Positions 25,626-34,998 of a DNA stretch of 64,000 bases are shown piece by piece. Within the stretch, counting starts at the first letter, position 1; the number at the start of each line of letters is the position of its first letter. The position numbers were made by a program, and so were the translations under genes. A model generated the notes under the pieces. The model did not search any database, was not told the origin of the DNA, and saw nothing but the letters and a program-made list of their open reading frames with translations. Origin of the DNA: Lichenihabitans sp033947565 (GTDB lineage Bacteria > Pseudomonadota > Alphaproteobacteria > Rhizobiales > Beijerinckiaceae); NCBI RefSeq assembly GCF_033947565.1, contig NZ_JARPVX010000003.1, positions 1-64,000 on the forward strand, in the 5' to 3' direction.

Positions 25626-27404
25626 TCAGTCCTGCGAAGTCGACTCGGCCTTCTTGGTAGTCACGAGCTTGGCATTCGGCTTCAAGGCCGCGCCGCTGAA
25701 CCGATCGGTCGCCAGGTCCGAGGCCTTGGAGCCAAAGCTCGATGCGTCCTGTGCGGCCGCGAAACTGCTGGACGAAGCCCGGGCTGCGGCCCGGATACCG
25801 ACCACCGACGATCCCATGGCTGAGCGGGGTACGCTTTTCTCCGATTTGGCGCCCGAGGTGAGGCTGCGAAAATTCGAGCGGTCGAGGCGCGCCGATACGA
25901 GGTCGGTTGGACGTGGCACCGGCATGGGCACCGGCGATGGCCCATCCCCCGATACCGGCGACCCGGCCGGTCCCGCATAAGCCAACACCGCGGGCGGCAC
26001 CCCAGGCCGCACGCCGCGCGACGTGCCTTGCGTGATGACGGACGGCAATTGGCTCCGCGTTGTCAGAAGCGCGTTGATGCCGTCGGCACGATTCAAGCGT
26101 GCCGTCTGCTGGGCCGTGGGAGCGGGCGCTTCGATGGGCCTCGTCAGTTCGGACGGACGTGTCGGCGGGAGAGGCATGTCGAACGCGGCATCGGCCAGCT
26201 CCGTCGGGCGGTTGGGCGGCAATGGCACGGCCAACCCTGAGGCCGCCAGGGTGGCGGCCGGCACGGCCAGCGTCGGCACAGGATCCAAAGGTGGCGCGGC
26301 CGACGCGGCCGCTGGCGCCGGGGCCGTCTCGTAGGGCTGCGGTGCTTCAGCCTGCTGCATCGACATGGCGAGCGCCAACCGGGCATCGGGGGCCGGCGCG
26401 GGTTGCACCGGCGCAGGCGCGGCGGCCTGTTGAGACGCCGCCAGGGTTGCGGCCCGGACGCCTTCGCTTCGGGAAAACGCCATGGCGTCGCCGCTCTTGC
26501 CGGCGGTGGCCATCGGTGCGCCCTGGGCAACCGCAGCCGGGGCGCTGGCCACCCTCTGCTGCGGCACGGGGGCACCCCGGCCATGCGTGTCGTCACGCGA
26601 CGCGGCGGCGTCGTCCTGCTCGTCGTCCCCCGACCCGAACAGCCAGGCGAAGAAGCCCTTCGACTTCACCTCGGTCGCGGTTGGATATGAGCCGTCGCCA
26701 CGCGCCTCGAGTTCGGCACGCGCTTCCTCGTAGCCCGGCAGCGGCTGCCCGTTCGAGGGGATGTGGACCGTCTTGCCGTCTGGGAACAAGCGGGACAGTT
26801 GGTCGTAGCTCATACGGGGCCAATGCCGCACACCGCCCACATCCATGTGGACGAACGGCGTTCCGGCTGTCGGATAAAAGCCGACGCCGCCGCGCTGCAG
26901 CCGCATCGCGATCTCGCGGATCTTCGACATGGGCACATCGAAATAGTGCTGGTCCATGGCCTTGCCGAGAATGTGCTGGGAATGCTCCGCCACGCCGCGT
27001 GTGCGTCGCCGCAGCATGGCGTTGGTTTCGGGCGAGCGATAGGCCGACATCACCTCGATCGGCTGGTGAGAGCCCGATTCGCGGTAAACCTCCCAGATCG
27101 TGTCGAACAGGCGAGGGTCCATCTTGGTGGGTTCGTCACGCCGCCAATCCCGCAGAAACCAGTTCAGCTTCTCAAGCACCGCCTGGTCGTAGGCGCCATT
27201 CACCAGATAGGTGGCGGTAATCGATTCCTTGGTATGCACATGGTAGAGCTGGATGGTGCGCGTGTCGCCATTGGCGACCGCATCCTCCGTCTCGCCCGGC
27301 ATCACCAGGGCGCCGCAGACGATCGCCAAGCCCAGCCCGACCTGAAGGATATGGCTGCGGCCAAAGTTGCCGCGAAGATGCCGTCGCTTCAATGCGCTAC
27401 CCAC
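25626..27404 (-). CDS. DUF882 / M15-type murein peptidase with long proline-rich tail
   Basis: A YcbK-like (DUF882) peptidase, a cell-wall hydrolase family with the M15 zinc-peptidase fold. After a basic N-terminus and a membrane or signal segment (HILQVGLGLAIVCGALVMPG) comes the domain: VMSAYRSPETNAML, then EHSQHILGKAMDQHYFDVP and FVHMDVGGVRHWPR, giving the H..D..H zinc ligands. The last roughly 300 of 592 residues are Ala/Pro-rich and low in complexity, with repeated LPPNRPTELADAAFDMPLPP-like segments. The GTG start at 27404 is chosen because the next codons are typical; ATG at 27569 would add 55 unsupported residues. It follows the L,D-transpeptidase gene on the same strand. Confidence 0.85.
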   Translation of the reverse strand: MGSALKRRHLRGNFGRSHILQVGLGLAIVCGALVMPGETEDAVANGDTRTIQLYHVHTKESITATYLVNGAYDQAVLEKLNWFLRDWRRDEPTKMDPRLFDTIWEVYRESGSHQPIEVMSAYRSPETNAMLRRRTRGVAEHSQHILGKAMDQHYFDVPMSKIREIAMRLQRGGVGFYPTAGTPFVHMDVGGVRHWPRMSYDQLSRLFPDGKTVHIPSNGQPLPGYEEARAELEARGDGSYPTATEVKSKGFFAWLFGSGDDEQDDAAASRDDTHGRGAPVPQQRVASAPAAVAQGAPMATAGKSGDAMAFSRSEGVRAATLAASQQAAAPAPVQPAPAPDARLALAMSMQQAEAPQPYETAPAPAAASAAPPLDPVPTLAVPAATLAASGLAVPLPPNRPTELADAAFDMPLPPTRPSELTRPIEAPAPTAQQTARLNRADGINALLTTRSQLPSVITQGTSRGVRPGVPPAVLAYAGPAGSPVSGDGPSPVPMPVPRPTDLVSARLDRSNFRSLTSGAKSEKSVPRSAMGSSVVGIRAAARASSSSFAAAQDASSFGSKASDLATDRFSGAALKPNAKLVTTKKAESTSQD

Positions 27405-27642
27405 TCTAGGGACAAACGTAGCTGTTTGAGCACAAGCAACGGTCGCCGCGAAGTTTTGCCGAAAAGCGTTAACGATCTGTTTCCAGCCTGCTGCCGTACG
27501 ACGACATCGCTTCCTAGCGGCGCCTTGGCCGAAAGGAAACCCGTCGCGTCCCGTCGTCCAAGGCTGCATTAGCGAGGCAGCATTCAGGCTGTTTGATGGC
27601 CTGCTCGGCGGCCGATCAGGTCGGATCGCGCGTTCCGGGGGC

Positions 27643-29463
27643 TCAGCCGCGCAGACCGAGGGCCGATTTCACCTTGTCGGAATAGCCATAAAGGTCGTCG
27701 CGCAACTGCAAGCCGCCCCCGTCGTCCACATAGGCCGTGAAGTAGACGATGTGGATCGGCATCGGAACCGGCAGGTTGATGGTGCGCTCATCCCCGCCGA
27801 CGAGTTTCTGGATTCGCTTCTCGGTCCAGCCATGGTCGGGCCCAAGCACCGCCTCGGCGAGCTTGAAAGGCTGGTCCACCCGCACGCAGCCGTGGCTGAA
27901 GGCACGCTTGTCCTTGCCGAACAAGGCGCGGGCATTGGTGTCGTGCAGGTAGACGGCATGCTGGTTGGGGAACATGAACTTGATGCGGCCAAGCGCATTG
28001 TCCTCGCCCGGCGGCTGCCGCACCACCGTGACGCCGTCGCGTTCCACCACCTCGTAGCCGTGGTTGGCGAAGTAGTTCGGGTCCTGGGCGAGTTTCGGCA
28101 GCATCTCCTTCTTGATGATGGACAGCGGCACGTTCCAATACGGGTTCACGATGATGAACCGCATGGCATCCGAGAAGATCGGCGTCTGGTGGTCGGGCTT
28201 GCCGACCACCACGCGGGCATGATGCGTGCTGATGTTGTTCCGCACGAGATCCAGGCTGTAGTCGGGCACGTTGACGGTGATGTGGTCAGGACCGAGGTCG
28301 CGCGGCAGCCAGCGCCAACGCTCCATATTGGCCACAAGCTCGTTCTCGAGCCGGGCCGGGTCGCCGCCCGACAACATCGTCACGGTGCGCGGCGTCAAGG
28401 TGCCGGAAGCCGGCAACCCGTGCCCGCGCTGATAATCCGCCACCGCATCCGCCACCTTGATGTCGTAGACAAGGGGTTCGCCCGACGGATCGGCCACGGC
28501 GGCGTCGAGGCCGAAGCGCGATCGGATGAGCGGTACCCGGGCGTCCCGCATGCCGAGCTTCAAGGTGGGCCCGAGCGGGATGCCCTGACGGGCCACAGGC
28601 GCCGCTTGGCGCAATTCGGCCAGCTTGGCCCTGAGGGCCGCATAGCCGGGCTGCGGTGGATTATAGGACCGTAGTGCCGCTCCCGCATCGGGGGCCGACA
28701 ACACGGTCGCCAGAATCTCGGCCGGTTCGGGGATCGTCCGCTTCGCCGTGATGAGCCGGTTGATCTGCAACGGATCGATGCGCGAGCCGCCGGCCTGCCG
28801 GGCATAGGCCACCACGGCCTCGCTCAAGGCCAGATCCGCCGCCGCGAGCTGGCGCGCGTCGGGGTCGCGCAACACCGGCACCACCATGGTCCGCAAGTTG
28901 AGGCCGTCTTCTGCAGCCCGTTCGATGCGGGACATCGCGGTGCGGGCCGCGGCGGAAAACCGGGCGCCGTCGAGCCACAGGGCTGCATTCCCGTGCGCCG
29001 CGTAATAGGCCACGATGCCGTCCCGAACGGCCTGGCGCTGCTTACCCTGCTCGGAGGGCGCTGTACCAAGAGGCAAAGCCGTGGCTTCGCGCCAGTCGGC
29101 GAGCGCCAGGGCCATATCCTGCACCGTCAGGACTGACGGCGTCCCTTCCGTCAGCACCGGCTGCGGTAGTGCCGGTGGCGCGATGCCGAGCTCGGGGATG
29201 CCTTGCGGTGGAGCGAGGGCGGCATCCGGCGTCAGCCCGGCCGCCGTCGGGATCGTGCCGGTCACATCGGAACCGTGGACCCCCTGGGATTCGGTCGGCA
29301 CAAAGGCGGCCGGCGCCGCGAAGGGCCCGGAACGCGATAGACCTTCCGTGGCCCAGCCGCCACCGGATGCCGCCAGGCTGGTGGCCCCCAGCAGGGCAAC
29401 GCCCAGGCCGAAGCGCGTCGCGCGCTGCCGAAGGGTCGCGTTCACTCGCAATGTCTGCCGCAT
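27643..29463 (-). CDS. Murein L,D-transpeptidase, YcbB/YkuD type
   Basis: A 606-residue exported L,D-transpeptidase that would form 3-3 cross-links in peptidoglycan. A signal sequence occupies about residues 15-40. A YcbB-like scaffold and a peptidoglycan-binding segment (VADYQRGHGLPASGTLTPRTV) follow. The YkuD catalytic domain lies at about 400-550, with HDTNARALFGKDKRAFSHGCVR and catalytic Cys526. Length and order match E. coli LdtD (YcbB). The downstream gene encodes a DUF882 murein peptidase and the upstream gene an NtrC-type regulator, so the cluster appears devoted to envelope remodelling. Confidence 0.92.
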   Translation of the reverse strand: MRQTLRVNATLRQRATRFGLGVALLGATSLAASGGGWATEGLSRSGPFAAPAAFVPTESQGVHGSDVTGTIPTAAGLTPDAALAPPQGIPELGIAPPALPQPVLTEGTPSVLTVQDMALALADWREATALPLGTAPSEQGKQRQAVRDGIVAYYAAHGNAALWLDGARFSAAARTAMSRIERAAEDGLNLRTMVVPVLRDPDARQLAAADLALSEAVVAYARQAGGSRIDPLQINRLITAKRTIPEPAEILATVLSAPDAGAALRSYNPPQPGYAALRAKLAELRQAAPVARQGIPLGPTLKLGMRDARVPLIRSRFGLDAAVADPSGEPLVYDIKVADAVADYQRGHGLPASGTLTPRTVTMLSGGDPARLENELVANMERWRWLPRDLGPDHITVNVPDYSLDLVRNNISTHHARVVVGKPDHQTPIFSDAMRFIIVNPYWNVPLSIIKKEMLPKLAQDPNYFANHGYEVVERDGVTVVRQPPGEDNALGRIKFMFPNQHAVYLHDTNARALFGKDKRAFSHGCVRVDQPFKLAEAVLGPDHGWTEKRIQKLVGGDERTINLPVPMPIHIVYFTAYVDDGGGLQLRDDLYGYSDKVKSALGLRG

Positions 29464-29703
29464 GGGTGGCGTGTGTCCTGAAGCCCTGGCGTTGCACAGG
29501 GATATGCCGCAGCGCAGCAGCGGCGTCCCGCGCCGCGGCCATCTGGATCGTCATTGACCAAGGTCGTGGCGCCCTGGTCACATCGGCACGCCTGCGCGGT
29601 GCGCGGTCGTCGGCGCGACAGGACCGTCGCCACCGACCCCGAGGCCGCTCAACCAAGGCGTCGACGAGCGCTTGTTCGGCCCCGCGTAGGGCCGGACCGA
29701 TCG

Positions 29704-31194
29704 CTAGGCCGCCACGTCGTCCTGATCGTCGCCGTGCAGCCCGTATTCCTTCATCTTCCGATAAAGGGTCGAGCGGCCGATGCCGAGCTTGCGGGCCATC
29801 TCCGACATCTGGCCCCGGTAATAGTCGGTGGCGAAGCGGATCAGCGCCCGCTCCACGTCGTCGAGCTTGCGCACCTCCCCGCCTTCGTCGAGGAGCGGCA
29901 TGCTGTGCGGGTCGCGGCCCTGGATGGCGGTATGGTCGGCATCGAGCCAGGAGCGGACCGCGAGCGGCTCGACGGTCGGCGGCGCGGCAGGCAGCCGGAC
30001 GTCGAACCCATCGACTTGGGCGGCGATCTGCGGGAACTCCGCCACCGTCAGTTCGTCGCCATCGGCCAGCACCACGGCGCGGAACAGGGCGTTCTCGAGC
30101 TGCCGCACGTTGCCGGGCCAACCGTAGGTCGACAGCAACGCCAACGCCTCGGCCGTGATGCCACGCAGGCGCTTGCCTTCCTCGGCCGCGAATCGGGCAC
30201 AAAACCGCCGGGCGAGGTCGGGAATGTCGGCACGGCGGTTGCGCAGCGGCGGAATGGTGATCGGGAACACGTTGAGCCGGTAGAACAGGTCTTCCCGGAA
30301 GCGGCCGGCCTTCACCAGTTCGATCAGGTTCTGGTTGGTGGCCGAGATCAGGCGGATGTCGACCCGCACCGAGCGCCGGGCCCCCACGGGATCGACCTCG
30401 CCTTCCTGCAAGGCGCGCAGCAGCTTCACCTGGGTTTCGAGCGGCAGTTCGCCGATCTCGTCGAGAAACAGCGTGCCGCCGTTCGCCTCGACGAATTTAC
30501 CGGCGTGCTTCTCGGTGGCGCCCGTGAAGGCGCCCTTCTCGTGGCCGAACAGGATCGACTCGACGAGGTTCTCCGGCAGGGCGCCGCAGTTGACCACCAC
30601 GAAGGGCTTGCCCTTGCGGTCGGACGAACCCTGGATGGCCCGCGCCATCAGCTCCTTGCCGACGCCCGACTCACCCTCGATCAGCACCGGGATGGAGGAT
30701 TTGGCGGCCCGCTCGCCGAGCCGGATCACCCGGCCCATGTCCTCGCTCTTGGTGACGATGTCCTTGAAGGTCAGCGATCCCGCGGCACGACGCGTCATCC
30801 GCCGCATCTCGACCTCGAGGGCATCGAAGCGCAACGCGTTCTTGATCGACACCGACAGCCGCTCTGCCCCGACCGGCTTGACGACGAAATCGATGGCGCC
30901 GGCCCGCATGGCGGCGATCACGGTCTCGATCGAGCCATGGGCGGTCTGCACGATGGCCGGCAAGGCGATCTTGCGCTCGCGCATCCGGGCCAGCACATCC
31001 ATGCCGCCGGTTCCCGGCATCATCAGATCGAGAATCAGAAGATCGATGCCGTGGGTGTCGCTGGCGCCGAGACGGGCCAGGGCGGCCTCGCCGCCATCCA
31101 CGCATTCCACATCGTAGCCGAAGCGGCGAACCATGGCCTCGAGCAGGCGACGCTGGACCGGGTCGTCATCGGCGATGAGGATGGTGAAAGACAT
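29704..31194 (-). CDS. Sigma-54-dependent response regulator (NtrC family)
   Basis: A 496-residue regulator with an N-terminal receiver domain (ILIADDDPVQ, phospho-acceptor Asp in LLILDLMMPG), an AAA+ domain with Walker A GESGVGKE and the sigma-54 contact loop GAFTGAT intact, and a C-terminal Fis-type helix-turn-helix (MSEMARKLGIGRSTLYRKMKEYGL). It should activate sigma-54 promoters after phosphorylation. No histidine kinase gene is adjacent, so it is an orphan in this window. ATG 31194 (MSFTILIADDDP) is the domain-based start; the frame continues to 31236. It shares the strand with the L,D-transpeptidase 240 bp downstream. Confidence 0.94.
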   Translation of the reverse strand: MSFTILIADDDPVQRRLLEAMVRRFGYDVECVDGGEAALARLGASDTHGIDLLILDLMMPGTGGMDVLARMRERKIALPAIVQTAHGSIETVIAAMRAGAIDFVVKPVGAERLSVSIKNALRFDALEVEMRRMTRRAAGSLTFKDIVTKSEDMGRVIRLGERAAKSSIPVLIEGESGVGKELMARAIQGSSDRKGKPFVVVNCGALPENLVESILFGHEKGAFTGATEKHAGKFVEANGGTLFLDEIGELPLETQVKLLRALQEGEVDPVGARRSVRVDIRLISATNQNLIELVKAGRFREDLFYRLNVFPITIPPLRNRRADIPDLARRFCARFAAEEGKRLRGITAEALALLSTYGWPGNVRQLENALFRAVVLADGDELTVAEFPQIAAQVDGFDVRLPAAPPTVEPLAVRSWLDADHTAIQGRDPHSMPLLDEGGEVRKLDDVERALIRFATDYYRGQMSEMARKLGIGRSTLYRKMKEYGLHGDDQDDVAA

Positions 31195-31416
31195 GCGGCC
31201 TCGAAGAGGCGGAATCGGGCCCGCCAGTGTCCCCATGCTGGGCCAGCAGGGTAAACGTGGCCTTAAGACCCCCCGAGGCTCACGGATCTGTGTTGGTCGG
31301 TTCCCGCCTGCGGGATGCGTCGCGGATGCAGGTGATCCCGTGCCGATCCTGCGTTATGACGAAGCCCGATGGCCCGAGGCGCCGTGGGCGCTCGCGTGTG
31401 TTGGAGGCAGTCGCCG

Positions 31417-33267
31417 ATGAACCGGTTCCCGAACGTCCCGCGAAGCCCTGCGGCTCCCGTCGCCGCCGCGACGGACGCCGATATCGGCTCGCTTCCCACC
31501 TGGGACCTGCGCGACCTGTATGCCGGGATGGGATCGCCGGACTACCGGGCCGACCTCGACGCCACCGCGACCGCCGCCCGGCAGTTCGCCGAAACCTATC
31601 GGGGTCGGCTCGCGGCCATGGCGGAGGCGCCCGACGCTGCGGCGCAGCTCGGCGTCGCCGTGGCCTCCTATGAGGCCATCGACGACACGCTCGGCCGCAT
31701 CATCTCATTCGCCAGCCTGCTTTACGCCGGCGACACCGCCGATCCGCAGCGAGCCAAGTTCTTCGGCGATGCGCAGGAGCACGTGACGACGGTGTCGTCC
31801 GATCTCCTGTTCTTCACGCTGGAGCTCAACCGCATCGACGATGCCCTGATCGACCGTGCGGCCCTCGAGACGCCGTTGGCGCGCTACCGCCCATGGCTGG
31901 ACGACCTTCGCCGTGACAAACCCTTCCAGCTCGAAGACCGGGTGGAACAGTTGTTCCATGAAAAGGCCGCCACCGGGCGGGCCGCCTGGATCCGCTTGTT
32001 CGACGAAACCATCACGGCGCTGCGCTTCACCGTGAATGGCGAGGACCTGTCCCTCGAACCGACCCTCAATCTGATGCAAGACCCCGATCAGGGCCGCCGC
32101 CGTGCCGCCGCGGAGGCGCTCGGCACCACCCTCAAGGCGCACGAGCGCACCTTCGCGCTCGTCACCAACACGCTGTCGAAAGATCGCGACATCGGCGACC
32201 GCTGGCGCGGTTTCACCGATGTGGCGGACGGGCGCCACCTCGCCAACCGGGTCGAGCGCGATGTCGTCGATGCCTTGTTGCAAGCCGTACAGGCCGCCTA
32301 TCCGCGCCTGTCGCATCGATATTATGCCATGAAGGCGCGCTGGTTCGGCGTCGAGCAGCTCGACTATTGGGACCGCAACGCGCCGCTACCGCAGGCCCCC
32401 GATGCGATCGCGCCCTGGGGCGAGGCGCGCGACACGATCCTTGACGCTTATCGCGGCTTCTCGCCCGCCATGGCCGACATTGCCGCGAAGTTCTTCGAGG
32501 GCGGCTGGATCGACGCACCGATCCGCCCCGGCAAGGCACCGGGCGCCTTCTCGCACCCCACCACCCCCTCGGCTCACCCCTATATTCTGGTGAACTACCA
32601 GGGCCGACCCCGCGACGTGATGATCCTGGCCCACGAACTCGGCCACGGCGTGCACCAGGTGCTGGCCGGGCCGAACGGCGCCTTGATGGCGCCGACGCCG
32701 CTGACACTCGCCGAAACCGCCTCGGTGTTCGGCGAGATGCTGACCTTCCGCTCGCTGCGAGCCAAGACCACCGATCCGCGCGCACGGTTCTCGCTGCTGG
32801 CCTCGAAGGTCGAGGACATGCTGAACACCGTTGTGCGCCAGATCGCCTTCTACAGCTTCGAGCGCAAGCTGCACGAGGAACGGCGCACGGGCGAACTGAC
32901 GGTCGACCGCATCGGCGAGCTCTGGATGTCGGTACAGGCCGAGAGCCTCGGACCGGCGATCCGCTTCGGGCCGGGCTACGAGACCTTCTGGTCCTACGTG
33001 CCGCACTTCATCCATTCGCCCTTCTACGTGTACGCCTATGCGTTCGGAGATTGTTTGGTGAACTCGCTCTACGGCGTCTTCGAGCGCACGCCCGAGGGCT
33101 TCGCCGAACGCTATCTTGCGATGCTGTCGGCGGGCGGCAGCAAGACCTATACGGAGTTGTTGACGCCGTTCGGGCTCGATGCCCACGACCCCGGCTTCTG
33201 GACCATCGGCCTCGATCTTATCGCCGGCATGATCGACGAACTCGAGGCGATGGGCTCGGTGCCGTAA
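31417..33267 (+). CDS. pepF: M3-family oligoendopeptidase (PepF)
   Basis: A 616-residue cytoplasmic zinc oligopeptidase. The HELGH zinc motif is at residues 406-410 and the third ligand is in LAETASVFGEM about 25 residues later. SHPTTPSAHPYILVNYQG and SPFYVYAYAFGDCLVNSLY are characteristic of the PepF/M3B group. ATG 31417 is supported by GGAGG nine bases upstream; the frame extends to 31369 without family support. It is divergent from the NtrC-type regulator across 222 bp in which I see no clear promoter. Confidence 0.95.
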   Translation: MNRFPNVPRSPAAPVAAATDADIGSLPTWDLRDLYAGMGSPDYRADLDATATAARQFAETYRGRLAAMAEAPDAAAQLGVAVASYEAIDDTLGRIISFASLLYAGDTADPQRAKFFGDAQEHVTTVSSDLLFFTLELNRIDDALIDRAALETPLARYRPWLDDLRRDKPFQLEDRVEQLFHEKAATGRAAWIRLFDETITALRFTVNGEDLSLEPTLNLMQDPDQGRRRAAAEALGTTLKAHERTFALVTNTLSKDRDIGDRWRGFTDVADGRHLANRVERDVVDALLQAVQAAYPRLSHRYYAMKARWFGVEQLDYWDRNAPLPQAPDAIAPWGEARDTILDAYRGFSPAMADIAAKFFEGGWIDAPIRPGKAPGAFSHPTTPSAHPYILVNYQGRPRDVMILAHELGHGVHQVLAGPNGALMAPTPLTLAETASVFGEMLTFRSLRAKTTDPRARFSLLASKVEDMLNTVVRQIAFYSFERKLHEERRTGELTVDRIGELWMSVQAESLGPAIRFGPGYETFWSYVPHFIHSPFYVYAYAFGDCLVNSLYGVFERTPEGFAERYLAMLSAGGSKTYTELLTPFGLDAHDPGFWTIGLDLIAGMIDELEAMGSVP

Positions 33268-33384
33268 CGCCCGCGACCCGTGGTGCGGTGCAGTGTGCCG
33301 CACGCGCAAACCATCGCCCGCGCTCGACAAACCAGGGTCACCACCCAATGTCGGTTGGGCAATCCCGAACCGGTGGCCCGCGTC

Positions 33385-34770
33385 ATGCCGAGTGAAGACA
33401 ACCGATTTACGGCCCGTGCGGCCCGCTATGCCCGTGTTGGCGCCAATGTCGGTGGCGTCGCGGCCCGCATGGCGGGCGCGCGCCTGCTTGGCGGCAACGA
33501 CGAGGCCGCCAATGCGGCGGCGCTCGGCAAGGCGCTCGGGGGCCTCAAGGGCCCGATCATGAAGATGGCGCAGCTGTTCGCCACCATTCCGGACGCTTTG
33601 CCGCCGGAATATGCCGAAGCCTTGCAGAAGCTGCAGAGCGACGCGCCGCCGATGGGCGCCGCCTTCGTCAAGCGGCGCATGCAGGCCGAGCTCGGGCCCG
33701 AATGGCAATCGCGCTTCGGCAGTTTCGATCTGCAGCCCGCCGCCGCAGCCTCGCTCGGGCAGGTGCATCGGGCCGCCACCCACACGGGGCAGCCGCTGGC
33801 CTGCAAGCTGCAATATCCGGATATGGCATCGGCCGTCGAAGCCGATATCCGCCAGCTCGACATGTTGTTTTCCGTGCATCGGCGCATGTCGCCGGCGGTC
33901 GACACCCGTGAGATCATCAAGGAGGTGTCCGAACGGGTTCGCGAGGAGTTGCACTACCGGCAGGAAGCCCAGCACACGGCGCTTTACCGCCTGATGCTGG
34001 CCGATGTGCCAGAAGTGCGGGTGCCCGACGTGCTTGATGAGCTGTCGACCGACCGCCTGCTGACTATGAGCTGGCTCGAAGGCCGCAAGCTGCTCGACTT
34101 CAAGACCGAAACGCTCGCGGTCCGCAACCAGATCGCGGTGGCGATGTTCAAGGCTTGGTGGGTGCCGTTCACCCGCTACGGCGTCATCCATGGCGACCCC
34201 CACCTCGGCAATTACGCGGTCCGGGAGGAGAATGGTGCCGTAGCAGGCGTCAACCTGCTGGATTTCGGTTGCATCCGGGTGTTTCCGCCGGCCTTCGTGG
34301 GTGGCGTGGTGGACCTTTACCAGGGGTTGCTGCAAGGCGATGAGGCCCGCGTGGCCCGGGCCTATGACGCTTGGGGGTTCCGAGGCCTGAAGCCCGAGCT
34401 GATCGACACGCTGAACCTATGGGCCAAGTTCATCTACGGGCCGATCCTCGACGACCGGGTGCGCACCGTCGGCGACGGCATCGAGCCCGGCAAGTACGGC
34501 CGACGCGAAGCCTTCGAAGTCCACAAGATACTGAAGGAAAAGGGCCCGATCCTGATCCCGCGCGAGTTCGTATTCATGGACCGGGCCGCCGTGGGGCTTG
34601 GCTCGGTGTTCCTGCACCTGAATGCCGAGATGAACTTTGCACGGCTGTTCCAGGACATGATCGCGGATTTCGATGTCGCAGCCGTGACGGAGCGCCAACG
34701 CGAGGCCCTGGCCAGGGTGGGCTTGAAACCGGTTGTCCACGACGTGACGGCAGGGACCGCCAGCCTTTAA
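33385..34770 (+). CDS. ABC1/AarF-family atypical kinase
   Basis: A 461-residue member of the ABC1 (UbiB/COQ8-like) kinase-fold family, linked to quinone lipid handling. The family KxGQ-type helix appears as LGGLKGPIMKMAQLFATIPDALPPEY. AAASLGQVHRA is the Ala-rich nucleotide loop, HGDPHLGNY is the catalytic loop, and LDFGCIR is the DFG-like metal site. There is no C-terminal membrane helix as in UbiB, so it is the soluble ABC1 form found in many alphaproteobacteria. The start at 33385 was chosen by similarity; no ribosome-binding site distinguishes it from the frame open to 33280. Confidence 0.88.
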   Translation: MPSEDNRFTARAARYARVGANVGGVAARMAGARLLGGNDEAANAAALGKALGGLKGPIMKMAQLFATIPDALPPEYAEALQKLQSDAPPMGAAFVKRRMQAELGPEWQSRFGSFDLQPAAAASLGQVHRAATHTGQPLACKLQYPDMASAVEADIRQLDMLFSVHRRMSPAVDTREIIKEVSERVREELHYRQEAQHTALYRLMLADVPEVRVPDVLDELSTDRLLTMSWLEGRKLLDFKTETLAVRNQIAVAMFKAWWVPFTRYGVIHGDPHLGNYAVREENGAVAGVNLLDFGCIRVFPPAFVGGVVDLYQGLLQGDEARVARAYDAWGFRGLKPELIDTLNLWAKFIYGPILDDRVRTVGDGIEPGKYGRREAFEVHKILKEKGPILIPREFVFMDRAAVGLGSVFLHLNAEMNFARLFQDMIADFDVAAVTERQREALARVGLKPVVHDVTAGTASL

Positions 34771-34848
34771 GGGTGCCGTAACCCACATCCTTCACCCTTC
34801 GCCAACCATGTCGCCCGGCCGCATGCCGTGGCCACCCGGAATGGATTT

Positions 34849-34992
34849 GTGCCGACCCTCATCCGCTTCCTCGTGGTGCTCTGCTGCCTGGCGGCCCTGG
34901 CGTTCGGGATCGTCTACGCTTTGGCGACCCTCGTCACAGTGACGCCACGCCCGATGGAGCAGATCGTGCCGCCGGCCCGCCTGAATCGCTGA
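34849..34992 (+). CDS. Small single-span membrane protein (47 aa)
   Basis: GTG at 34849 opens a 47-codon frame reading MPTLIRFLVVLCCLAALAFG, then a tail VTPRPMEQIVPPARLNR. It has one membrane helix (residues 5-27) and a short periplasmic or cytoplasmic tail. Small proteins of this pattern, with TPRPME/VPP-like tails, precede xerD or nearby genes in other Rhizobiales and are usually called hypothetical. It stops 6 bp before the xerD start, so the two are very probably co-transcribed. An alternative in-frame GTG at 34828 would add seven residues. Confidence 0.7.
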   Translation: MPTLIRFLVVLCCLAALAFGIVYALATLVTVTPRPMEQIVPPARLNR

Positions 34993-34998
34993 GGCACC

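Noticed and set aside
29554..31254. 566-codon plus-strand frame opposite the NtrC-type regulator
   Set aside because: Shadow frame; all three domains of the regulator are intact on the minus strand.
32386..34335. 649-codon minus-strand frame across pepF and the ABC1 kinase gene
   Set aside because: It spans two real genes on the other strand and has no protein features of its own.
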